A model generated the notes under the pieces. That model ran no database searches, was not told the origin of the DNA, and saw only the letters and a program-made list of their open reading frames with translations. Below are positions 1 through 11,020 of a stretch of 46,828 bases of DNA, piece by piece. Position 1 is the stretch's first letter, and every line of letters begins with the position of its first letter. The position numbers and the translations under genes were made by a program. Location: NCBI GenBank assembly GCA_051453625.1, contig JBOZIK010000001.1:285187022-285233849 (forward strand), written 5' to 3'. Origin of the DNA: Welwitschia mirabilis. Lineage: Eukaryota; Gnetophyta; Gnetopsida; Welwitschiales.

Positions 1-1003
1 TAAAGGTCATGAGGTGTAATGGAAAACATAAGATGAAACTGCTCTGGTGGAAAATAAGGCTTTAAAAATTTAGGATAAGAAGGTTGATTTATATGTGGAG
101 GGTTTTCAGGGCTTCGAAGATATTCATCAAAGATTTACCTGATATCAAAAGGATCTCTAGGTTTAAGAATGTTTCCATAGATAGAGTGGGGTTCAAAAAG
201 TATTTGATATAGTCTTCCAAAGAAATTACATTCTCAATTCATGTCAAGTTTCAGAAAATGGTATATACATTTTATTGAAACATTATGTCTTTACAACTTT
301 TTAAAGATTCAGAAAAGGCCTAAAACTAGATAGGATTCAAAGAAGTGAGATAAGGTTTTCTAAAAAATCTAAGAGAGTTCTAATAAAAAAGGCTGGAGAT
401 GCCAATTAGAAAAGGTGGTAGCACCAGTTAAGATAAGGGTTATAATTTCATAAAAGTCTTAGGGATTTACAAAATTCTTGTAGAGAATTTAATGTGATAA
501 GGTTGTTAAAATATGTAAAGAAAATAAAAAATAGCAACACACTTGAAACCAATCCTAACAAAAATTAAAGCATAAAATTTTTTAGTGTTTTAAGGTTTAT
601 AGTAGCAAATTGACACATAAAATTAAAACTATAATTAAAAACATAGAAAATAATAAAAAACATGTAAAGTAAGCTAAATTTTAGTTTTTTTCACTCCTCG
701 GTTATAACCTGTAAAACCACTGTCAGACCTACAACACAAATTTTTTATATGTGATATGGATCAACTTAGAGGAAAAAAAGCTAAAGAAAACCCAAAACAA
801 GACTAGTTCAAGTATCACTAGATATGATAGTACTGACCACTAGAAAGAAACAAAAGGAAAACAAACACTCTAGATTAAAAAAATGATCAGTTTGAGTTTC
901 ACTAGAGAGGACCAGTACCAACCACTGAAAGAACAAAAACTACATTAGAAAGCTTGGAAGAAGGTAAAATTTATACTCTTTTTGACCAGCTATCATACCA
1001 TTA
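1..1003. other. AT-rich stretch, possible leader of a gypsy relic
   Basis: No reading frame or RNA gene is recognised. It lies on the internal side of the primer-binding-site relic at 1004-1021, so it may be the leader or early gag region of a reverse-strand LTR retrotransposon. Two similar short segments near 820-840 and 900-925 (forms of 'tactgaccac' and 'taccaaccac') suggest a worn local duplication. This is inference only. Confidence 0.3.
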
Positions 1004-1021
1004 TCCTTGGCAATGGCGTCA
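1004..1021 (-). other. Primer-binding-site relic, tRNA-Asp type
   Basis: The reverse strand reads TGACGCCATTGCCAAGGA. From memory, plant gypsy elements primed by tRNA-Asp carry TGGCGCCGTTGCCGGGGA, so about 14 of 18 bases agree. The related site at 32731-32748 in this window supports the reading. DNA immediately above it (1022 upward) has LTR-like features including a TATA box on the same strand. Confidence 0.5.
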
Positions 1022-2070
1022 AAATTTATTAGTTGTTTTTATACATTAAACCAAATTTAACTGAGTTAATACTCAGTATCATTCTTCTATAAGAATAATT
1101 AGGATAGGTTAATAGAAATCACACAATTATTACTTATCTTATAAGTTACCAAATAAACGAAAGGAAGAAAGGAGGAGATAGAGAGTTAAGAAATACTTTG
1201 AAACTTTGATTGGAGAAGTAGGGAAGCAAGCAAGATCCAAGGTTTCGCCTGACTTATACGTGAGTAATTTTTCACTCTGATGATGTCTTGCACCTTTCTA
1301 AAACACACTTTAGACTATCAAGTAATAACAGCTCAACTTATGATAACATAATCTCATTCATCATATGTGGATTGGTGAATTTGAAAGTCACTTGGTTTTT
1401 GATAGCCTTAAAATAAGCATGCAAAGTGAGGACCTAGAGTTCTTAAGATCCATCAAATTAAAAAGACATAGACCAACTAACTAATGAACTCACTCAATTG
1501 ACAAAAGGACTTAATAATGTTGATTTATTAAGCATTAAAAGTACAAAGTTATTCATAACTCAAATCAAAATGAAATATACTTTCTATTAAATAAAAAAAA
1601 TGCATTACATAGAAGGAAGAAAATGGGAGTGAAAAGAGACTCCTTAAGTTATCCTTGCAATAAGCTTACTCCTTAGAGAAAGGACTCAGAAGGCTATGTC
1701 AACTTGATGCTCCAAGGGTTCTATTACTTCAACAAAATAAAGGATGTTATAAATGAGGGCTCAAGGCCCTTTTATAGGTAAGCATGAGATGAGGGGTGGT
1801 TACAACCCTTTGGCTTATAGTATTAGGTGAGAGGTTACAAAATATGGCATGCATCACTAGGTGGAATCTTTGTCATTTTGCGTTAGGTAGGAATCATTAT
1901 GGAGAGCCCAACACTTAGCTTCTGGATGTTGCTACTTCTGCCAAATGCTGTCATTGCCATGTGTCTCCACAGTCATCCTACTTAGCACTGCCACATGTTA
2001 CTACTGCATGTCATCATTAGCATTGCCATGTGTTATTAAAGATGCTAGGTATTTTTAAGGTGAAATCTGA
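1022..2070 (-). mobile_element. LTR relic of a reverse-strand gypsy-type element
   Basis: This is placed as the 5' LTR of a reverse-strand element because a primer-site relic abuts its lower edge and a TATA box with a GC-containing downstream segment sits inside it (1768-1776). The upper edge is arbitrary: I could not find a clear TG...CA boundary or a second LTR copy in the window. It could be a solo or truncated LTR. No coding potential is seen. Confidence 0.4.
1768..1776 (-). promoter_or_regulatory. TATA box in LTR relic
   Basis: The reverse strand reads CTATAAAAGGGCC followed by TTGAGCCCTC, a typical LTR core-promoter arrangement. It supports the LTR reading of 1022-2070; there is no evidence that it is active. 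Confidence 0.45.
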
Positions 2071-5000
2071 TTAAGCCCATAACTGCATTCGACTGAATTT
2101 TACATGACAAGTCAAGAATGTAAGTTTTGAAATGTTTTGCTCAGAAGAACCTAGGGCATTGGTAAGGGAAGGTGGCAGTGTCAGTGTTTTAGACTTGATG
2201 ATCATCATTTTTAAGAATGTCCTTCAAAGTGTGATAATTATCCTGAAAATGTCATGGGCAGATAATAAGTCCATAATTATTATAGAAAAGCAATAGAAGA
2301 CATGTTTTTATAATGAATCAGTTATATTAATATCTTCCATTAAGATAAACTAGTCTGATCAGAATGTCAATTTTTACATGTTAGTAGGTACCTTTAATGC
2401 CACCCAAAATTTAGGTTCTTTGAATGGGTGATTACATACTAAGGTTCACTCACCCAAGAAAATTTAGCATAAGAGGTTTTAAATTAGCATTGAGATGTAA
2501 CCTAGGCTCTCAAGCTTTCAAATCCATCAGGAACTTATTCATGGAGTGTACTTTCCTCAAAGGAATATACAGATGCATGCAAAAAATCTCTAGGTTAGAC
2601 CATATTCAAGCTTAGAATAAATTGGCTTATGAGGCAGTCTTGCCATCACTTATCCAAGACGTGGTGCTTTTGCGAAAAGATTTTTTAGGGAGTGTTACCA
2701 GAATAAAACAAAAGGTTATTTAAAGAGGGAGGCATTTCTTCATTACTATGAATTTTAATCCAAGTAAAAGACAGTTTTGATAAGGCTTGCAACTCGCAGA
2801 TGAAGGATCAGTGGTCAGGAAGTCATTTTTCCATAAGCTACATTTGCACACAGAACTCAACTCACTAACATTCAATAGTCTAAAGCAATAGCGATAGGTC
2901 AATTATTGCACTAATTTGTGTTGTTCCCCGAAAGAATGGATAGATCAAGCAATTTGGACATGGGACAAGGATACTGTTTCCATCGAAGGCATAAAAGTCC
3001 CTTGTAGAAGATTTGGTGGTAGAGGCCTCAGGCCTTAAGAGGGACAGTGAAAGGATCATATAGCATGGTAGCTTTGACGATACCTAGATGCATCTATTAT
3101 TTGGTGGAGAAAAGCAGCTCCTTAAGGAGGAGGGAGGAGTAAAGCACACCCTCCTCAATGAGCAATGGTTGAAAGAAAACTAGCAAGTGGTGTGTTATCT
3201 CATCTTAGAAACCAAAGCCACTCATGTGTACGGCCTTCACTCTAGCTTTCGTTACACGTTTCACCTGGGAAAGACAAACCACGCAATGTGTCTTTTGGCA
3301 TTCTAGCCACGCGGAGGCACATGCAAGACTTCCAGTGGCAAAAGCACAACTCCAAACGTAAGCTCTCAGAGAGCTTGGTAAGATAGTCTCAGTCCAAGGA
3401 CAGTGACAGTTCTGAGGAACCATCTCAGCCCTTCCACGGTGGACGTAGGAGCTCTTCAGACCTGCAAGTTTTCAAGTAGAACCCTTTACGTAATTATAGC
3501 TCCATGAATTTAGCTTCCTAGTCTTCCCACAGTCAATGTCTGTCACAAACTTTAAAGAACAGCCGGTGGAATATGCTAATGATTTGACTCTAGGCTTATA
3601 TATGTCACTTTTGCTATAACCAAGATCTTTTGATATCTCCATTAGTTAGCCAGTCCCTCTCTTCCCAGGACTTACTACTAGAATTTGATATCTCATTATG
3701 AAGTTTTCGTATGCTATACTCTATTCTCTCATTTTAATATATCTCTACTTGGTGCTTACGCCAAAAAAACATAAGGTGGTAATGCCACATAGAAAAATCC
3801 TCTAGTGAGTTGAAGGAAGCTAAACTAAAGTTATACTTAAACTGGGTGGATCTATCTTTCAAAACATAAGATTCAAAGGGGTAAAAAAATTCGTAGCTGA
3901 TATAATCTAATCAAGTAGTAATCAAAAAAGTTATTAGAACATCACAAATAAATAATGACTAATTCAAAGTAGGCCTCCTACCATTAGATGTTGGAGAGCC
4001 TTTAGGGCTACACCCAGCTTCTTCATTTTGTGGACACCTTGATCTTTCCTTTTGTTTTTTTTTTCTTTTCCGCTCTTCTTGGTTGACCTTGTTATGTGCC
4101 TATCTGGGTGGAGCTCAAGAAATAAATAACAATGCTTTCTAACAACTTCTTTCTCCACTAGCACTTAGAAGGAATAGTGTGATGGAAAGTTTAAAATGCC
4201 TTTGGCAGAATCTAGTAGAGCTTACTTTCTATCAAACTTTTCTTCTTCTTCTTTAGAAAAGGAGCTAATATCAATAATTAGAGAGGAGAATCCCTTCTAA
4301 GAAAAGTGGTGATGTAATTAGAAGCTATAACTATATAGTCCAAGTTTGGCATATCCTTATCTATTAACTACTAATCTTGGTTTTTATCTTGTGGAGAGCT
4401 AGCCTCCTCTTCTAGACCTAATGCTTGCTCAGGATGTTTTCTATCATCTTCCTCAATTGAACCTACCACTTGCCTAGAACCTTTTCTATCCTAGGACTTT
4501 CAAGAATTTTGAAATTATGTTGGGAATCTTATTGAAATTTTTTTCTATTTGCTGCATCCTACTAGAGGTTACTTGTTGCTTCTTTAGTAGGCTTGGAGGG
4601 ACCTTTTAAACTAGAATGAGGAGAGGTCCAGGATTCATCATTTGAAGGATGTTAGAGGGCTCTAGAACTTCTTCTAGCTCTTCTTCTAGGACTGCCTTCT
4701 AAACTTTCCTTGTTGAAATTTCTTTTCCACATCCTTATCTGTGTCACTGTTTGCAGACTTTCTTCCAAGAGAAGAACCCTATCAGTTTATTAGGCTTTTT
4801 AAAGAAAACTTATAATCAATCTAAAATGTGTACTATGCTTTTGTTTAAAGAATTAAACAAGAAGCTAAACACATTAATAAGAATTTCATCTTAAAAAAAT
4901 AGAAAAAATAGAAATCCATATCCTTTAATTTGCATGATTCTCTAGTTGTTTCAAGTATTTATCCATTATTGTTTTGACTCTAAGATGCTAGAGATGGGGT

Positions 5001-5400
5001 AATGTGGTTTTCGATAAGTACCCACTCTTTAATCGAACTAGTTCATTTTCATACAATGAGGCAGCTACCATTTGCCCTTTTAAATTAGGCTCATAATTAC
5101 ATCTTCATTCAAAATTCCTAAGGCTTTACCAATGGAATTTCTTGTGAATGTAATCCACACTTTCTAAAATGTTGTGATTTATTATTTTCACCTCCTATAA
5201 GAATCTATTATAGTATAGCTCAAGGACCTTATCAATTTCCATATCGGGTTCTACAAGCCTCTTAGATTGAAAAGGTTTCAAAGCTCTCTACAGAGTTGAT
5301 AATACAGAATAGAGTTTAGTTTAAATGTTGGGTTGCCCTCCCATGTTTTCCATCATAATTTTATCCCTTAATTATTTATAAGTCATAGAGCCCAATCCAC
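2071..5400. other. Unexplained intergenic DNA with a GC-richer block
   Basis: No gene family is recognised. About 2420-3480 is richer in GC than its surroundings and has short open stretches on both strands (reverse 3205-3423, forward 2424-2615), so it may be a worn element or gene relic. A reverse-strand frame at 3964-4164 is lysine-rich in the middle and matches nothing I know. About 4200-5400 lies just 3' of the LINE below and may include its tail, but no clear boundary, poly-A tail or target-site duplication was found. Confidence 0.3.
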
Positions 5401-5539
5401 GAGTTAGAGGTAATGAGGCAAATTAGACCCTGTAACCCATTGCAAGTTAGACATACCAACTCTACTTGGTTCCTAGAGTAGGAATCCAAAAGGACTTTTA
5501 AAAAATGCATAGATTACAATGTTTCAAATGAGCCAACAA

Positions 5540-8340
5540 GTTAATTAAAGGTAGTCTTCTCCATATAAATTAAGTGCATAGTCATATTCATAGAATAAGT
5601 GTGCCATACTCTCATTTGCATGATTGCACATCATGTAAAGTTAAGGTGTCATGACCCTTCTATGATGAAGCCTATCCACTATCAAAATTACTCTCTTAGC
5701 TAGTAGCCAAATAAAAAGTTTTATTTTCTCCGATATTCTTCCTCTTTATAATTGTATGAATTGTCTAGTTTTGTTTGCCTTATTTAGCAATAAGAACTCT
5801 TTTGTTCATCTAGTCTTACCCTACACCTAGACTATCCAAAAGCTAGTAGGTTATTTTGATATTTTTTACAAGGTAGAACTACCTTACCATTTTGATCTAT
5901 ATTTTTGATTCATCAATGTCACTTAAGAAGTCTCCTTACTATTAACCCTTTGGATGAGTTGTCTTTTCCTTAGCAGATTCATGTCTTCAATGTTATTAAT
6001 ACCTAACTCTTTTTATTCCTTATGTTTACTAGTTATCCTTCACTTAACTAGATGAATGAAGAATTTATCTTTACCTTTTAACCAAAATAAATTTTTAAAA
6101 GATTTATTATTTAAGTAATAAACTATTTTTAGCATGGTAATAATGGCTATATTATATTTGTAATGGAGCTTATACAAACATTTACTAGAATATTTTTGAC
6201 TTAAGAAGATAAGAATGTATTACACCAATCTATACTTCTTTTTTCAATTTATCATAGTAGATTCTTTAGGTATTAATTCAACCAGCTTCGTATTAAAATA
6301 CCTAGATGCATATCCTTTTATTTTTATTTTTATTTTTTTTATTCCATGTCCATTTTAGAAAGACTATGTCTCTTCTTATGAGTGTTGGAGTTAAAGAAAT
6401 AGACCTTTGATTTGTCCTAGTTAATTTGAAGACTCGTAGAATCTCTAAACTCCTCCATGGTTTATATTGTAGCTCTAACATCTTTCTTGATGGTCTTACT
6501 TGTTAACATGGTATCATTTGCATAATGATTGTTTAAAAACATTTGGTTGCTTATTGATATACCTTTTGCTTTATTCTTTTTCAAATAATGCCTCATTGTA
6601 TCCATGACTAAATCAAACAAGTTAGATGATATCAGGTCTCCTTACCTTACCCTTCTATTTGTTTTAGTGAAATCATAAGGCTTTTCATTAATTTTCATAG
6701 AAAATTTGGCCTTTTTTTAAATGGAGATTTAGCATTAGATTAACATATCTAGTGGGCAATTCCTTCTTTATCATAATAATTTCTAAAGCTACTTAGTTTA
6801 CAGTGCCATATGCTTTAGTAATAACAAGTTTCATAAACATTGTGAGAATCTTGCAAGATTTGCAACTATGAATTAATTCATTATTAAGAATGATTTGGTT
6901 TTGAATACTCCTAGATTTTACAAACCATGCTTATGGACAATTGGCTAAATTAGAGAGGAGCAAAATGAGACTTCAAATAAGAGATTTGGTAAGCATCCTA
7001 TAAATTATATTATAGATTTTAATTGGTTTAAACTTTGGTAGGGTAATGACATTGTACTTTTTGGAATAACAGTAATATAAGTATAATTAATTTTATTGAG
7101 AATACTTCCTTTCTGCAACATATTATTTACCATATTTGTAATGTTTTCTATTAGGCAGCCCATGAATTTCTTATAGAAAACAACTGGTCAACCATCTAGG
7201 CTTGGGCTTTGCTTATTCTTCATACTTTTAATTGCCTCTTAAATTTGCTATTTTGTAAATATTTCCATCAAATGAGCTTTATCTTTCTTATTTAGTACTT
7301 TCCTCATCTTGATATCTTCAAGGATTTCTCTTTTATCTTTTGACAAGTTCTTTAATGTTTCTTAAACTTATTGGCTATCGCCTTTATGTCTATAATTTCA
7401 CTGCCATTGATTTTTAGTCTTCTTACTAATTTACATTTCTATTTTTCTCAGGATATCCTAAAGAAGTATTGTGAGTGTCTTTTACCTTGTTTTAACTATT
7501 ACACCTTGAATTGCTGCCTTTATTAGGTTTTTACATCTTTGTATAAGTCATGCACTTCCATAAGGGTTTCTATTTTTCCCTCAATGTCTAAGTGCCGCTT
7601 ATTTTCCCAATGCTGTAATTCATCTAGTTGGTTTAAGAGATCCTTTCTTCTAATAGTAAAGCTACCCCTATTCTCTTTAGCTCAAGATTGAATCTTTGGT
7701 TTCAATTGTTAAGAGGATCTTAAGAAAAAGTTCCAAGGATCATTCATATCATAACAACTTCAAGTCTCCTACACTAGCTATTCAAGACTCTCTCTATTTA
7801 ATGAATACCTTTCTAATCTAAAATTGTGGTGGGGGGTTGGCCTCATTCCCATTTGCAAAAGGACTTGTTTATGATTTGAATGATTAATCCACAGACTTAA
7901 TCATTTTCTTAAATAACTAAGCCCTATCAATTCTTATAAGAATTTTGCGGGTACCTAGTCTTCGGTTTAACTAGCTGAATTTACTATACAAGTGATTCAG
8001 ATTGTACATGTCTTTATCTTAGTAAAATACTACTCCATTTTTCCCATTTATAAAAACATTGATTGAAATCCCATATCTTCATCTAGGAGTGGTTATGATA
8101 TCTTTTTATCAGCTCTTTAAGGATTTATATCTTTAGTTGGTGATTTGGAGGGTTGTAGAGATTAGTAATGATCATACTCTACATTTCAATTGCTATGAAC
8201 CAGTTGTTGACCTCTAGTAGTTTAAAAGGTGATTTACAACTTATAATTGATCCCCCTAATCTTCCTAGACTTGCTACAAAGATTTACTAATAATCCTTTT
8301 AAAGTTTGCTCAATAACAGTTTATTTTCTTGAATATAGAT
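5540..8340 (-). pseudogene. LINE ORF2 relic (endonuclease, reverse transcriptase, zf-RVT)
   Basis: Endonuclease traces include NLYNPPNHQ and WDFNQCF (about 8180-8060), matching the 'nlYaP...GDFN' region. RT starts near 7220 with KNKQSPSLDG and VVFYKKFMG (family 'NKSPGPDGFP.EFYK'). Then come RSIQNQIILNNELIHS and KAYGTVN (family 'KAYDRVEW') and RRVR-stop-GDLISSNLFDLVMD near 6650, where a TAA replaces the Gln of RQGD. The catalytic YADD reads YANDT at 6510-6524, so a catalytic Asp is now Asn. Downstream, FIHLVKWRITSKHKE and LGINNIEDMN match the post-RT region. ISEKIKLFIWLLAKR and CNHANESMAHLF match zf-RVT near 5700-5580. Non-functional. Confidence 0.8.
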
Positions 8341-8849
8341 TAGTTCCACTTCCCATTCTTAAAATAGATAAAGTAAGGATTTTTTTCCTTTTTTTTTTTT
8401 GTTTTTTTGTGTAGGAGGTTCCCATCCCTTTTTTATTCTAAGACAAAATTATCATTCATATTTCTTTCTACGATTGATGTGTTTGTTAATCCTATCTTTT
8501 AGGATTGATTGGAACTTATTTAAAAGGTTCATTTCCACTTCCCTCACCTCATTTCCATATTTGATGGTCTCCCTTAGTATTATAGGCATCATGCCTTTTT
8601 AGGGAGAATAATACTTTTGATTTTATGGTTGCATCTTTATTTGGAATTTTTTTCCAGTAGGATGATCTCATGGTTAATGTCATTCTTCTTAGTTTAGATC
8701 TGAGGTGTTTCTAGAATCTAATGTAGTGGCAGGGTGCTTGCACCATCCAAATTAAACTTCCTTTCCTTTTCTTTATAACTCTCTTCTTCTTTGTTAGTAA
8801 AGTTTTCAACTTCTCAAATCTAATATTCTAGTGTTATTGGTTCTTTTTC

Positions 8850-9660
8850 CTTAAGAGTTCATGTTTCTTTTCCATTTCACATTCCTCCTCTACATGCCTA
8901 GGTTTGCTCTAATAATTACAACTCAATTTCTTTTTGCACTTATGTTCTTGTTGTTCCTCTTTTTGAAAGTGGTTATATCTAACCATTTTCTATTTATAGT
9001 TCTATTCAAAGTGCTCTCTTTTTCCACAGATTTTATAATGTAGTGGAATATTCTCATATTCCACCCTCAAGGTTTTGAAGCCCCTCTTTGACTTAAACCA
9101 TATCTATTTTAGTTTTTTTATTTTTTTTTTGTGTGTTTTGGAATGTAAATCAGACATAAAATTTGGCCAAACATGAATCTTCACGCTCTAGCAATAGTCC
9201 TGTCAATCTTTCTAAGTTTCTCAAAACTCCTTGTAATTTTTTCTAAGAGGTTTCCTTCATAAAACTCAATAGGAAAGTTCAATATCCATATCCAGATAAG
9301 TACACTTTCAAAATGTTTTTCATTGTATTGAGCTCCTAGCTTCTAGTGGGTCAAGGCCAAATCTCTTATACCCAAAAACCATGACCGTATGTAATTACCT
9401 TATTTTTGTCTTCTTTGGAGATAAAGAAAAATAATAGTAGGCCATTTGCGATTGTTACACCTTCTAACTCTCTGGTTCCTAGCCATATAGTTAATACCCA
9501 AGCTCAAATAAGGTCTAATTTGAGACAAAGACTAGCAGAAACAAATCTTCCTAAAAGGCATGTTTTAAATTTAGATTTAGCTTTGGCACATACCTTATTA
9601 GGAATAGGAACACCAAGGTTGAACCTTGGATTAATGAGTCTCTTCATTGGATGCCATGAT
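8850..9660 (-). pseudogene. LINE ORF1 relic (DUF4283-like plus zinc knuckle)
   Basis: On the reverse strand, NGLLLFFFISKEDKNKVI (about 9440) is followed by IWILNFPIEFYEGNLLEKI (about 9280-9220), the pattern of the DUF4283 RNA-binding region of plant LINE ORF1 ('W.rl..lPle.w....l..i'). Then LRVEYENIPLHYKICGK and EHFE (about 9080-9000) correspond to the CCHC_4-type zinc knuckle, with its first Cys changed to Tyr. Several stops and frame changes interrupt it. ORF1 normally binds the LINE RNA to form the transposition particle; this copy cannot. Confidence 0.7.
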
Positions 9661-9677
9661 TAGTAAGGGCTAAAGCC

Positions 9678-9965
9678 TTGCCTTTTTTCACAACCATTTC
9701 TGCACCCTTAACGCTTAACTCTTGTATAGCTACACCTAACACTCCTAAAATCAGCCTTAGGTTGCCCTCCATTGCCCCTGCACTCAGAGACTCCATCGCT
9801 TTACTCCTTCCAACCCTATGCATTGCACTCCTGAAGCTAGCCTTAGGCTACCCTCCATTGCCATTGCATTCTTACACTCCATCGCTTCACCCTCCTAGTC
9901 TTCTTACTCCATCACTACAGCCATCCTTCACAACTACCGTGGTTAATCGAATTCCTATTCTTTAA
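9678..9965 (-). repeat. CT/GA-rich block with two 87-bp tandem copies
   Basis: The unit starting 'gccttaggttgccctccattg' at 9753 recurs as 'gccttaggctaccctccattg' at 9840, a period of 87 bp (29 codons). Following segments ('ctccatcgcttta', 'ctccatcgcttca') also repeat. The forward strand is pyrimidine-rich and open for 95 codons, but low complexity explains that. It lies directly 5' of the LINE ORF1 relic and may be its 5'-UTR or N-terminal repeat region. Confidence 0.55.
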
Positions 9966-10950
9966 TGGCAAACCTCATTCTATTTAAATTCAATCTACCC
10001 TCTAACCCATTTGTTTTTATGTATTTCATTGCATATTGCATCTTTTCAAAGTACTAAAAACATGTTTTTAATTTTAAAAAAATTAGAAATTAAAATTTAA
10101 AAAAAGAAATAAATTATAAGAACAAACTAATTAAAAATTTATACAAGCTGTTTTACCCCTTCTCCCCTTTAGGAAAGCACCAAAGATTTTCTTAATGGTA
10201 GAGTAATGCTCTTGTGTCTTTGTGGTTATGATTTGATTCTTGAATAGTCTTTCAAAAGGGAAAAAATAAGGAGATGGGAAAAACCCAAGATTTTCTTTAC
10301 TGTTTAAAACTAATTACCTCTCATTTTCTTTATCCAAAAAATTTCTAATTTAAACTAATTTCCTTTAAAAGCTAAAGCAATTTCTTTTATTTTCCTTAAA
10401 GACACAGAAAAATTCTTTTTTAAATATTTACATAATAGATCAAGAGAAAGCTTACAAATAAATTGATGTTAAAATGTGTCTCAAAGTTGTCTTAACTAGC
10501 AAAGTCCAATAGTCCATTTTTGCATCAGAACACTACGTGATATAGAATAGGAATGGCATTACATGAAGTTGGATAGTGCACACAATTCCATGGAGCCTTC
10601 TATAGCTAGAAACACTTTCACGTCTATTTGATGAAGATAAAGTATGGTGGTACGTTATTTCTCTTACTCACTATTAAGAAAGCAAACTGTCAATACCATT
10701 AAATCAGAGAAATAAAGACAATGCTCTAATCCATACACAAGCAATGACACTCAAAGTATATAGCCGCCTCAAGAGTGGATAACACTATATAGCACAACGT
10801 TGAGTACATAGTTTCGTAGCAAGGATGCAAGCAACAAAACATATCTGCTGATTCATCACCTCTTCAATAAATAAATCAAGCATAGAAACTATACAGTCGC
10901 CATAAAATAAATATAATGGATAAACTGGCCGGACACTTAATCACGCGTTG
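9966..10950. other. AT-rich spacer
   Basis: No gene recognised. It separates the LINE 5' side from the 3' end of the decapping-factor-like gene. Its upper part may hold additional 3'-UTR of that gene, depending on which poly-A site is used. Confidence 0.5.
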
Positions 10951-10954
10951 CACA

Positions 10955-10960
10955 TTTATT
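10955..10960 (-). terminator. Candidate polyadenylation signal
   Basis: The reverse strand reads AATAAA about 60 nt after the stop codon of the 524-aa reading frame. Plant poly-A signals are loose and other AT-rich candidates lie further down, so it is only the first plausible one. Confidence 0.4.
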
Positions 10961-11020
10961 CTTGTACTCCCTTTGGACGATGCCTCGGCCCTGGGCTAAC
11001 TCCGCATAACATGCTGGCTA

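Larger units (their letters stand above)
5400..9660 (-). mobile_element. Decayed L1-type LINE retrotransposon
   Basis: Read on the reverse strand, the order is ORF1 (about 9660-8850), endonuclease, reverse transcriptase, thumb region and zf-RVT (about 5540), the standard layout of plant L1-like LINEs. Every domain is interrupted by stops and frameshifts, so the copy is old and dead. The 5' end may extend through the GA-rich repeats to about 9960. The 3' end is not defined; no convincing poly-A tail or target-site duplication was found. Family identity rests on motif recognition across frames. Confidence 0.8.

Noticed and set aside
4051-4070. T-rich run as the poly-A tail of the reverse-strand LINE
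   Set aside because: Short, interrupted, and over 1.4 kb beyond the last recognisable LINE domain.
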